From Candidatus Melainabacteria bacterium (GTDB lineage Bacteria > Cyanobacteriota > Vampirovibrionia > Obscuribacterales > Obscuribacteraceae): DNA of 43,938 nt. Shown here piece by piece: positions 24,124 through 32,156 of this stretch. The notes below the pieces were generated by a model that had not been told where the DNA came from, made no database searches, and was given only the letters and a program-made list of their open reading frames with translations. Each line of letters begins with the position of its first letter. The first letter of the stretch is position 1. The position numbers were made by a program, and so were the translations under genes. The stretch is taken from contig JACRFZ010000110.1 in the NCBI GenBank assembly GCA_016212515.1, forward strand, positions 1 through 43,938, written 5' to 3'.

Positions 24124-24558
24124 GTGAAAGTACTGATCGCCGTCGATGACAGCAAGTTTTCCCAGAAGATTGGTGACTTTGTGGTCAAGCAGGGTTTTCC
24201 CGCTGATTCCGAATTTGTGGTCTTAAGTGTGGTAGAGAGTATGCTCGTGGGTAGCTACATGAGCGTTCTGCCCTCTCCTATGCTGGATGAGATCAAGGCG
24301 GCTGCCAGAAACACTTCTTCAGGCACTCTAGAGAAGTTTGCCGCTCTTATAACCGAGCATTATCCGGCTGCCACTGTAAAACAAGAACTCCTGGAAGGGT
24401 TTCCCATAGAAGAGATTATTGAATACGCGGCTAACTGGGGTGCCGATTTAATAATAGTGGGTACCCACGGACGTAAAGGGCTAGGTCGCTTTGTCATGGG
24501 TAGTGTTTCACAGGCCGTATGTCAGTCTGCACCCTGTTCGGTGCTTTTGGTCCGCTAA
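24124..24558 (+). CDS. Universal stress protein, UspA family (third of three)
   Basis: 144 residues from GTG at 24124, with a GAGAG stretch shortly upstream. N-terminal KVLIAVDDS and the ATP loop G-TH-G-RKGLGRFVM-G-S are canonical, so ATP binding is expected. It resembles the first stress protein (11066) more than the second in this loop. It is transcribed divergently from the P-type ATPase, a pairing also seen in hypoxia regulons of other bacteria, and is followed on the same strand by hcp after 248 bases with a terminator-like hairpin. Confidence 0.92.
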   Translation: MKVLIAVDDSKFSQKIGDFVVKQGFPADSEFVVLSVVESMLVGSYMSVLPSPMLDEIKAAARNTSSGTLEKFAALITEHYPAATVKQELLEGFPIEEIIEYAANWGADLIIVGTHGRKGLGRFVMGSVSQAVCQSAPCSVLLVR

Positions 24559-24640
24559 TTTTCGCAGTTCTGCTAATTCGGATAAATTCATCCTTAATTC
24601 TGCTTGTCTGCCAATACTTTCCCGTTTGCTTAACTCGTTA

Positions 24641-24660
24641 GTTTGGGCTGGTTTGGGCTG
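24641..24660. repeat. Exact 10-base tandem repeat
   Basis: GTTTGGGCTG occurs twice in direct succession (24641-24650, 24651-24660), followed by another GGCT stretch. It is inside the 248-base region between the stress protein and hcp genes, ahead of the hairpins of the hcp leader. Confidence 0.8.
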
Positions 24661-24716
24661 GCTTTCGCCGGGCTTGCTCAGCCTTTCGGACTAGGTCGTT
24701 TTGCTGAAGATAGTGC

Positions 24717-24780
24717 GCAAGCTTTCTGCCATGCTTGTTTTGCTGTTGAAGCGCTTGCTAATTTCCAAAGCAAGTTTTTT
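24717..24780 (+). terminator. Terminator-like hairpin with a possible competing pairing, before hcp
   Basis: CTTGCT (24754-24759) and AGCAAG (24769-24774) form a 6-base-pair stem with a 9-base loop, followed by six T (24775-24780), an intrinsic-terminator shape. The upstream GCAAGC (24717-24722) can pair instead with GCTTGC (24753-24758), which would break the terminator stem, or with GCTTG (24733-24737). The T-tract ends only 26 bases before the hcp ATG. It either ends the stress protein transcript or acts as an attenuator in the hcp leader. Confidence 0.55.
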
Positions 24781-24806
24781 GGTTATTCGGTGACTGAGGA
24801 AAAGTT

Positions 24807-26462
24807 ATGAGTATGTTTTGTTATCAGTGCGAGCAAACTTCCCAGGGAACTGGTTGCAATACGATGGGTGTTTGCGGAAAAGGTCCCGAATGTGCAGCCT
24901 TACAGGATTTGATGGTCCATATTTGCAAGGGCATTTCAATGTATGCCCATAGAGCTCGTAAGCTTGGTGCCAAAGATGCGACCATCGATGCCAAAGTCAT
25001 GGAAGCTCTCTTCATGACTCTCACCAATGTTAACTTCGACACGGAAGAGCATATCGATTACATCATGGATATGGCCGCCACTCTTGAAAGAGCGCGCGGT
25101 CTCTATACGGAAGCGGCACGGGCCGCCGGACTGCCGGTTGAGGCTTTGACCGGACCGGCTGCCTATACTCCGGTGCGTGACAGATTGGCACTTCTGACCT
25201 TTGCTGAAACCCTCAATATAATGAAGAGAATTTCCAAAGAGAATCAGGACGTCGTCTCTCTGCAGGAACTGGTTACCTACGGTGTGAAAGGCCTGGCTGC
25301 CTATGCGCACCATGCTTTCGTCCTGGGTTATGTGGATGAGCGGGTGTCGGCCTTCATCTATGAAGCTTTTGACTACTTGAGTCAACCAGAGCAGACCGTT
25401 GACGCTTTGCTTGGCTACGCTCTCAAAACCGGCGAAATCAATTTGCTGGTCATGGAAATGCTGGACCGGGCTCACACCGAAACCTTCGGACATCCCGAGC
25501 CCACCGTGGTGCGCACTACACCTATCAAAGGTAAGTGTATTGCCGTTTCCGGCCACGATTTGAATTCTCTGCACGAAGTTCTTTTGCAGACCCAGGGCAA
25601 GGGCATCAATGTCTACACCCATGGCGAACTTCTACCGGCGCTTGCCTATCCGCTCATGAAGAAGTTTCCCCATCTGGTTGGAAACTACGGCACGGCCTGG
25701 CAGAATCAGGTGAAGGAATTCGCTGAATTTCCCGGCTCTATTTTGCTCACCACCAACTGCTTGAAGCCGCCGGCCGACTCTTATAAAGATCGCCTCTTCA
25801 CCATGGATGTTGTGGGCTTTGAGGGCGTTCGCAAGATTCAGGGCTTCGATTTTACTCCCTTGATTGAGTCGGCTTTAGCTAACCCAGGTTACACTGAAGA
25901 CGCCGAGAAGAAAGAGATCACCATCGGCTTTGGCCGCAATGCCGTTCTTTCAGTCGCCGATAAAGTAGTGGATGCCGTCAAAGCCGGACAGATCAAGCAC
26001 TTCTTCTTGATTGGCGGTTGCGATGGCGCTGAGTTTGCCCGCAACTACTTTACCGAGCTGGCTGAGCAGGTGCCGCAAGACTGCGTCATTATGACCCTCG
26101 GCTGCGGTAAGTATCGCTTCAACATGGAAGAGTTCGGCACCATCGGCGGTATTCCGCGCCTGTTGGACATCGGCCAGTGCAACGACGCCTACTCGGCCAT
26201 CAAGATTGCTTCGGCTTTAGCTGATGCTTTCGGCGTCGGTGTGAACGATCTGCCCCTTTCCCTGGTCATATCCTGGTTTGAACAGAAGGCTGTAGCGGTA
26301 CTGCTCACCTTGCTTTTCCTGGGCATTAAAGACATTCGCCTCGGACCGAATCTACCGGCCTTTGTCTCTCCCAATGTGCTCACCAAGCTGGTGGAAGCTT
26401 TCGCCCTCAAGCCTACCGGTTTGCCCGCGGAAGACCTGAAAGTAATTCTGGGCAAAGCCTAG
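24807..26462 (+). CDS. hcp: Hydroxylamine reductase / hybrid cluster protein Hcp
   Basis: 551 residues. The N-terminal cluster motif is C-x2-C-x8-C-x5-C (CYQCEQTSQGTGCNTMGVC), the spacing of class I Hcps of anaerobes with a [4Fe-4S] cluster, rather than the E. coli-type class II. Hybrid cluster ligands appear in order: a His in THGELLPA, Cys in TTNCLKPP, Cys in GGCDGAE, Cys in GCGKYRF, Cys in GQCNDAYSA. Cytoplasmic; reduces nitric oxide and/or hydroxylamine and can act in protein S-nitrosylation. No adjacent Hcr reductase is seen. GAGGA (24796-24800) is the ribosome binding site. Confidence 0.96.
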   Translation: MSMFCYQCEQTSQGTGCNTMGVCGKGPECAALQDLMVHICKGISMYAHRARKLGAKDATIDAKVMEALFMTLTNVNFDTEEHIDYIMDMAATLERARGLYTEAARAAGLPVEALTGPAAYTPVRDRLALLTFAETLNIMKRISKENQDVVSLQELVTYGVKGLAAYAHHAFVLGYVDERVSAFIYEAFDYLSQPEQTVDALLGYALKTGEINLLVMEMLDRAHTETFGHPEPTVVRTTPIKGKCIAVSGHDLNSLHEVLLQTQGKGINVYTHGELLPALAYPLMKKFPHLVGNYGTAWQNQVKEFAEFPGSILLTTNCLKPPADSYKDRLFTMDVVGFEGVRKIQGFDFTPLIESALANPGYTEDAEKKEITIGFGRNAVLSVADKVVDAVKAGQIKHFFLIGGCDGAEFARNYFTELAEQVPQDCVIMTLGCGKYRFNMEEFGTIGGIPRLLDIGQCNDAYSAIKIASALADAFGVGVNDLPLSLVISWFEQKAVAVLLTLLFLGIKDIRLGPNLPAFVSPNVLTKLVEAFALKPTGLPAEDLKVILGKA

Positions 26463-26540
26463 TAATCGTAATTCCACCCTTCCAAGAACCACCGGTCACC
26501 TTTAAGCTAATCTCACTAGGACTCGCCTGGGGGTAGTTTA

Positions 26541-27953
26541 ATGGCCGGTGGTTCTGAGCATCAATTTGGTGTGGTGCCCTTAGCTGAGAGGCGCGGTAGC
26601 CTCACTATGGGCCTGCTGTGGATAACCATGGTCACTGCTTTTCCCGGGGTCTTGATAGGCTTTGAATGGTGTAAGCAGGGTTTTGACGCGAAGCAAGTGC
26701 TGACCTGCACTTTTTTGAGCTGCCTGCTTCTGCTCTGCTACAGCATACCGGCCGGTATGCTGGGGGCATGCACCGGTCAGAATTACACTATGCTCAGTCG
26801 GTCGGTTTTTGGTTCCCTGGGGGCCCGCCTGGTGGCCTTCAACTTGATCTGGGTCTTTGTCTCCTTCTATGGTCTGGCGGCGCTGTTCCTGGCTGAGGGA
26901 CTGGTGGGGCTCTTTCACCTGACTGTGCCCTTGATGTGGCTGGCTGCGGGTTTGGCCTTGCTCATGGCCTGCAATAACTTCTTCGGCTTTAAGGGTGTGG
27001 CAAATTTCGCTCGCTTTGTGGCGGCCCCTGTTTTGATTGCCTGGGTCTTTTATTCCTTCACTAAGGCTCTTGGTCTTTGTCCCCAGACAATTCTGGCTGA
27101 AACTTCGCCAAAGGGTTTCGGTACGGCCCTGACCAGCATTTCCAGCTTCATTATTGGTTTTGCAGTCTGGGGCAATGAATGTGATTACTGGCGTTTCGGT
27201 AAGCCCAAGACCCTTACTTGCGCGGTGCCGCTTGTGGTGGCTCTTTTGATTGGACAGATTATTTTCCCCCTGACCGGCTTCATGCTGGCCAAGGGGACCG
27301 GTATTTCCGAATACGGTGCGGCTACTGCCTTTATGAATCAGTTTAGTTTTGGCGGCTTTGCTCTGGCCGGTGCTCTGGTCTTGATTGCCTCCTATTTTGC
27401 CGTCAATGATTCCAATCTATTTGGCTCCGTGCAGGCCTGTGCTCAGCTCAAGAACTGGTCGCCGCGGCGCTGGGTGGCTATTCTGGCCGGGGTAGGTACG
27501 GTGATGGCGGCCTGGCTATCCGTCTCCGGTGCGGCTCGCGCTCTGGAGTCTATTACCTCTCTCAACTGCGTGCTTTTGCCTACTGCCACGGTGATTATGA
27601 TGGTGGAATGGTTCCTCTGCCGTCGTCTTTTCAAGCATGAAGTCTTCGCGCCTCTGGACCGGTCCCCTTGCAACCTGCGCTGGCCGGCTGTTGTGGCGCT
27701 TGTGGCCGGGGCTTCCGTGGGTATTCTGACGGCGGGTATAATACCCGGTCTGGAGAGCTTCCATGTGGGGATTTGCAGCTTGCAGGCCTGGCTGACCAGC
27801 ATTGTTCTTTATGTGCCTTTGCGCCTTCTTGAAGAGCGCCTCAAGGGCCCGCTGACCGCGTCTGCGCCTCTGCCCGTGCCTGTGACTACGGCTGTGTCCG
27901 CTCATGCATCCTCCGTGGAGCGCAACCCCGAGCTATCAGTTCGGGGTCGGTAA
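26541..27953 (+). CDS. NCS1-family nucleobase/cytosine permease
   Basis: 470 residues with about twelve membrane segments. NCS1 features: an N-terminal PLAERRGSLTMGLLWITMVTAF segment leading into helix 1, GACTGQNYTMLSRSVFG between helices 2 and 3, NNFFGFKGVANFARFVAAP, and a WGNECDYWRFGK loop. It imports cytosine, allantoin, hydantoin or a related compound with Na+ or H+; the substrate cannot be read. No salvage enzyme such as cytosine deaminase is next to it. GGGGGTAG precedes the ATG by about 6 bases. The Cys/Trp-rich sequence is normal for a membrane protein. Confidence 0.88.
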   Translation: MAGGSEHQFGVVPLAERRGSLTMGLLWITMVTAFPGVLIGFEWCKQGFDAKQVLTCTFLSCLLLLCYSIPAGMLGACTGQNYTMLSRSVFGSLGARLVAFNLIWVFVSFYGLAALFLAEGLVGLFHLTVPLMWLAAGLALLMACNNFFGFKGVANFARFVAAPVLIAWVFYSFTKALGLCPQTILAETSPKGFGTALTSISSFIIGFAVWGNECDYWRFGKPKTLTCAVPLVVALLIGQIIFPLTGFMLAKGTGISEYGAATAFMNQFSFGGFALAGALVLIASYFAVNDSNLFGSVQACAQLKNWSPRRWVAILAGVGTVMAAWLSVSGAARALESITSLNCVLLPTATVIMMVEWFLCRRLFKHEVFAPLDRSPCNLRWPAVVALVAGASVGILTAGIIPGLESFHVGICSLQAWLTSIVLYVPLRLLEERLKGPLTASAPLPVPVTTAVSAHASSVERNPELSVRGR

Positions 27954-27969
27954 GGGAGAGGAAGGTAAA

Positions 27970-28518
27970 TTGAGTCAGGGAAACCCTTGGAAGACGCTTT
28001 CTCAGAGCGTCGTTTATGAGAATGCCTGGATTCAGGTACAGGAAGATCAGGTGCTGCGTCCCGACGGGAAGCCCGGCATATACGGCATAGTCAGTTATAA
28101 GAACAAAGCCGTGGGTGTGCTTCCCATCGACCGGGAGGGCCATGTTTACCTGGTGGGGCAGTTCCGCTATCCGTTGGGGTTTTACTCCTGGGAAATTCCA
28201 GAGGGAGGTTGTCCCTTCGGGGAGGATACTCTAAATGCGGCGGTTCGGGAACTGAAGGAAGAGACGGGGCTTTCGGCCGGGCATTATGAGGTTCTCGGCC
28301 GGGCTCATTTATCTAATTCGGTCTCCGACGAGGAAGCAATCTTCTATCTTGCCACCGACCTCACCGAAGGTCTGCCCCAGCCGGAAGGGACGGAGTCATT
28401 GGCAATAAGGCGGCTGCCGTTTATGGAAGCTCTGGAAATGGTGCAGCAGGGCGAGATAACCGACGCCTTGAGCGTACTTGCCATTCAAAGTTATGCCCTC
28501 AAGTTAAGGCAGGGGTGA
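27970..28518 (+). CDS. Nudix hydrolase, ADP-ribose pyrophosphatase-like
   Basis: 182 residues from TTG at 27970. A very strong ribosome binding site (GGGAGAGGAAGG, 27955-27966) lies just upstream, and this start clears the permease stop at 27953; the open frame back to 27904 overlaps it. The Nudix box G-x5-E-x7-REL-x-EETGL is complete at about residues 79-101, preceded by VYLVGQFRYPLG and EIPEGG as in ADP-ribose/NDP-sugar pyrophosphatases. Cytoplasmic housecleaning enzyme. The 3' end overlaps the convergent hypothetical gene by 15 bases. Confidence 0.92.
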   Translation: MSQGNPWKTLSQSVVYENAWIQVQEDQVLRPDGKPGIYGIVSYKNKAVGVLPIDREGHVYLVGQFRYPLGFYSWEIPEGGCPFGEDTLNAAVRELKEETGLSAGHYEVLGRAHLSNSVSDEEAIFYLATDLTEGLPQPEGTESLAIRRLPFMEALEMVQQGEITDALSVLAIQSYALKLRQG

Positions 28519-29724
28519 ATCCGGTTTCAACCCCACCCATTCTTCCTGGTAGTCTCGATCATGAAAGAGCAGCCAGCTTGTTGAAGGCAGACCGGTCTGA
28601 GCAGCCACTCGCCGCAGCAGTTCTACTGCCGGCTTTAAGTTGTGCAACATCAACTCCAGAATGACGCTCTCTTCTGTGACACCACTGCCGGTGAGGCAGC
28701 CGACCTGACCTTCGTGCAGGCAGGCGTCGACGGCTCTGGCCAATGCCAGGCGCCGTTCTTGGTTCTCTCTCAGTTCTTCCGCGCCTTCGATTTTCAGGTA
28801 GCAGAAAAGTTCATTGTGCCTTGAAAAGGCGGTGCTGTAAAAGTTGTAGCGCCGGCTGGGGGCTCTCGATAGTTTCGGCATATTGGTCAGGGTCGAGTAA
28901 TTCACATCGGCACCCTGGTCTGCTTCCCAGTCTTCCGGCTTTCTGCCGAGGTGCTCCAGCTCCCTTCTACTGCATTGGTATTGCCAGAGCGGTTGGGGCG
29001 GTAGCGCTTCCTTTATCTGGTTGATTGTGGCGGTGACTGCCTGGAAGAGATCTTTGATATTGACAGTCTGTCTTTGCTCGATTCCGAGGCGCACCGCCGC
29101 CAGTGGCGACTTCCTCTCCTGACGCGACCTTGGTACCACAATGTTTATCCATTTGTCCAGTATTTCTTCGCCCAGGAGCGACTCAGCTAGAACCATTGCC
29201 AGAGCCAGATCTTCTTTGGAGCCGTCTTTATGGAAGCGCTCGGAAAGGATGGTCAGATCAAGGGCGTTGCTATCGGTAACTTCAATGATTACTTCCGCTT
29301 GAGACCAATCGCCTTTGAGCCGGCTGTCTTGATACTGTCCGAATTGATTGGGTTCTTTGTAGGCCGCAAATTGCCAGCTCGGTAAACTGGGTGCTGCCGC
29401 CACGATATGGTTGACCAGAAGCCGGGCCCGAGCTCTGCCGCCTGTTGTGATGACGAGCTTTGTGTAACTTTCCGTCAGGGGTGATTTTTGCATATTGACG
29501 GCGGCGGAGAAGTTTTCCAGTTCCCAGAGAATGTCTTCGCTCAAGGACAATAGATTATCCCCCAGCCAGCTCGACAAATAGGCGTCGTTGCCAATGCGCG
29601 CTGCTCTGGCCAGAGCCTTTTCTTCTTGCACGAAACGCTGCCAGAATCTTTCAATCTGTTCTTGCTTCTGTTCTTTACGGCGGCGTTCGAAGTCGTTACC
29701 GGTGTCGGCCAGGAGCCAGCGCAT
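28504..29724 (-). CDS. Conserved hypothetical protein
   Basis: 406 residues from the ATG at 29724, which has AGGA about 8 bases upstream; the frame extends to 29811 but would overlap the upstream gene. The N-terminus is a charged helix (DFERRRKEQKQEQIERFWQRF), followed by a mixed alpha/beta body with ESYTKLVITTGGRARARLLVNHIVAAAPSLPSWQFAAYKEP-like strands, and a C-terminal domain with a TGSGV loop. The middle resembles a widespread family of uncharacterised cytoplasmic proteins (DUF695-like layout), a weak impression only. No signal peptide. Last gene of a three-gene minus-strand run. Confidence 0.75.
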   Translation of the reverse strand: MRWLLADTGNDFERRRKEQKQEQIERFWQRFVQEEKALARAARIGNDAYLSSWLGDNLLSLSEDILWELENFSAAVNMQKSPLTESYTKLVITTGGRARARLLVNHIVAAAPSLPSWQFAAYKEPNQFGQYQDSRLKGDWSQAEVIIEVTDSNALDLTILSERFHKDGSKEDLALAMVLAESLLGEEILDKWINIVVPRSRQERKSPLAAVRLGIEQRQTVNIKDLFQAVTATINQIKEALPPQPLWQYQCSRRELEHLGRKPEDWEADQGADVNYSTLTNMPKLSRAPSRRYNFYSTAFSRHNELFCYLKIEGAEELRENQERRLALARAVDACLHEGQVGCLTGSGVTEESVILELMLHNLKPAVELLRRVAAQTGLPSTSWLLFHDRDYQEEWVGLKPDSPLP

Positions 29725-29755
29725 AAATAATTCCTTTCCGTACGGTCTACTTTGC

Positions 29756-30736
29756 TTAGTTCTCGTCTGCTTGCCGGAAGTCAGGAGTGTTGCCCTTCTC
29801 CAGAGCAGCAAGCCATTGGTCGGCTAGTTTTCCGAGGGGCTGACGATACTGGTTGATGCAAGCCTTTACGGCTTCTTTTTCTTGCTCATGCAAAAGGGCG
29901 GAGGCTAACTTCCAGGTCAGTCTATGACTGGTAAAGCCCTCTTCCTTAGCCAATAAGAGCTCTACGGCGGTCTTTTTCTCTCCTGCTAGAAGCGCAGCCA
30001 GACCGGTTATGGCGTTGGCTGCCTGTCTGTGCGTGGCATGTATATTCAAATTGGATAGTTCGTCTGCAAAAGCTCTCGCCTCTTGCGGCTTCCTTTTAGC
30101 GAGGGCGCACTCGCCCATATGTTCCAGATCCAGCCAGGGTGTGGGGGAGCCCAGATCTACCGATTGGCGACCATATTTGACCACTCTTTCGGCGTGGTAT
30201 TCGGCTCTCTCTCCGCCCTTTTTGAAGGCCATGTAATGGAAAAGACTGAGGTGTGCCGGCCAGCGCACATTGAAGGGCTCAAGCAGGCAGGCCCGGTCTA
30301 GCAGGCGATCGGCAGTTTCCAGATCGGCAAAGAGCAGAAAAGCACCGGCATTGCCATGCACGGCACCGCTATCGGGGTGTACTTCGGTTTTCTTTTGCCA
30401 CAGACTGCGGGCTTCTGCAAATTGCTCCGGGCTCATTTTGCGACCGGCATTCATGACGATGGCGGCGGCATAGCCCGTCAGGTCCGGGTGGTTATCAATC
30501 AAGGCTAGAATATGTCGGCACCACTGCTTTTGTCCCTCTTCCCGGCTTTCAAACTGATAGTAGCCGATTAGCTCCAGGCGGCTTATTAAGTCTTGCGGTT
30601 CCTGCTTGAGATTTTCTTCCAGCCAGGCTACCTGTTCTTCGTTCAACTCTTTACCCAGGGTGTAGGCAGCCGAGCGAGCTCTTTCTTCCTGTTCCTGATC
30701 GTTATCTTCTTCGGTTTTCAATTCTTTGTGAGACAT
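29756..30736 (-). CDS. TPR-like helical repeat protein
   Basis: 326 residues, no signal peptide, highly charged N-terminus (EEDNDQEQEER). The body reads as helical hairpins of TPR length with Ala/Leu/Tyr spacing (for example residues 105-150 with HGNAGAFLLFADLETADRLLDRACLLEP). Such solenoids mediate protein contacts. It begins 3 bases after the SGNH hydrolase stop and ends 31 bases before the next gene, so the three form an operon. No specific family recognised. Confidence 0.75.
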   Translation of the reverse strand: MSHKELKTEEDNDQEQEERARSAAYTLGKELNEEQVAWLEENLKQEPQDLISRLELIGYYQFESREEGQKQWCRHILALIDNHPDLTGYAAAIVMNAGRKMSPEQFAEARSLWQKKTEVHPDSGAVHGNAGAFLLFADLETADRLLDRACLLEPFNVRWPAHLSLFHYMAFKKGGERAEYHAERVVKYGRQSVDLGSPTPWLDLEHMGECALAKRKPQEARAFADELSNLNIHATHRQAANAITGLAALLAGEKKTAVELLLAKEEGFTSHRLTWKLASALLHEQEKEAVKACINQYRQPLGKLADQWLAALEKGNTPDFRQADEN

Positions 30737-30739
30737 ACA

Positions 30740-31993
30740 TCAAAAGGGCAGCGGCGCCTGGCCGGAAAGTTGTTCTCTTTTGTCTTCGCTCAGGGTGGCG
30801 GCTATGGCCTGCAGCAAGGCGGCGCCGCCCTTTCCGTTCATGTGTACAGTGTCGCGGAAGCAGCTCATATCGAAGGTGCCGTTTAAATCCAGCACTTTCA
30901 CCTGGCGGTTTTGTGCCACTGTATTCAGTGCGGCGTTGTAGCGTTCGTAAGAGCCCTTGGGCATGAGCTTCATGTTCATGGGCGTGACTGGCATATTGAC
31001 GATGAGAGTTTCAATTCCCAGGCTTTCATTGAGGGCAAGCAGTTTATCGAGTATGGCAATCTGTCCTTTGAAGACGGCTTCGTTTTTATGGGCGAAGCGT
31101 TTCTTATACTCCCTGGTGTTGTCTTGCCAGGGCAGTTGCATATTGGGCAAGATCAAGAAATTGCCCGGCTTCACTTCCTGGGCGGCCATAAGCGCATCGA
31201 TATTGTTTTTGTTACTGCTAACGCCTTTAGTTCTGGGCTTGGATAGCTCTTCGTATGTGAGGGCGGGGTTGCCCGGCCGGGGCAACCTGAGGCTCTGGAG
31301 GGCGGCAGTGGTAGAGCGGTTCAGGGCAGTCTCTATGAGATTTTGCAATTCCAGGCGGCGACCATAGATGTAGAGCCACTTGTTCACCAGGTATTCGCGA
31401 TTTTGCCAGGGTCCACCCTGCCCGGTTTTGACAAGATCATCGAGTTCCGCTTCGCTTAGATAACGGTGAAAATAGTTGTAGGCCGGTGTGGCTGCCACAG
31501 AATCTACGCCGCAGTCCATGAAGTCTCTCAAGGTAATGCCCAGCACAACCAGACGTGGTCTCTGGTTTTCCTTGAAGAGTGCCTTGCTGACCAGGTAGTG
31601 GTCTGAGATGACGGCGCCTGGCATGGCAAAATTAAAGCATCGCTGGAAGACCCGGCCTTTGGCTTTCAGCAGTTGCGAAAGTTTGTTGGAATAGGGCTCC
31701 AGCACCGGATCGATAATCTTGCCCTGAAAGTCAGCCTCGGCGCAGGTGGTGGGAATCATCATCAGGGACGAGCCGAACAGCACTACATCCGGTGTGGCGC
31801 CGGCGCTGTCTTTTTGAAAGCGCAGCGCTCTCTGGCATTCCCAACTGGCCTTTGCCGGCAGAGCGGAGGCTTTCAGAGGGGTGAGGGGACGGCTGAGTGC
31901 CAGACCGAAATTGAGCGTCAGAAAGACCGCCAGGGCTGTGACAAAGGCACAGGTTGGCAGGGTTTTGCCGCTGTTTTTAGTGCTCAGAGACAA
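30740..31993 (-). CDS. Membrane-anchored SGNH hydrolase-like protein
   Basis: 417 residues. The start is TTG at 31993, supported by GGAGAGG about 7 bases upstream. One hydrophobic segment (about 14-34) should anchor or export it. The catalytic pattern of SGNH/AlgX/DltD-type enzymes is visible: VVLFGSSLM with the nucleophile Ser, a VVLGITLRDFMD block, TLIVNMPVTP, and near the end DTVHMNGKGG with the Asp-x-x-His dyad. These enzymes acetylate or deacetylate envelope polysaccharides, often with an MBOAT acyltransferase; none is in this window. First gene of the minus-strand operon with the TPR-like and hypothetical proteins. Confidence 0.8.
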   Translation of the reverse strand: MSLSTKNSGKTLPTCAFVTALAVFLTLNFGLALSRPLTPLKASALPAKASWECQRALRFQKDSAGATPDVVLFGSSLMMIPTTCAEADFQGKIIDPVLEPYSNKLSQLLKAKGRVFQRCFNFAMPGAVISDHYLVSKALFKENQRPRLVVLGITLRDFMDCGVDSVAATPAYNYFHRYLSEAELDDLVKTGQGGPWQNREYLVNKWLYIYGRRLELQNLIETALNRSTTAALQSLRLPRPGNPALTYEELSKPRTKGVSSNKNNIDALMAAQEVKPGNFLILPNMQLPWQDNTREYKKRFAHKNEAVFKGQIAILDKLLALNESLGIETLIVNMPVTPMNMKLMPKGSYERYNAALNTVAQNRQVKVLDLNGTFDMSCFRDTVHMNGKGGAALLQAIAATLSEDKREQLSGQAPLPF

Positions 31994-32156
31994 GTCTCAT
32001 CCTCTCCATACAGGTTGTAAGGATACAGCAAAGCAAGGGGGGCTACTTGAAACGTAGCTATAAATGGAGCCTTTTGAACCAGGGCTAAGTGAGACTTGGT
32101 TAATTTTGGACCGCTCAGCAGTGCCTATTCTCATACTATTCATGGAATTACGGTTA

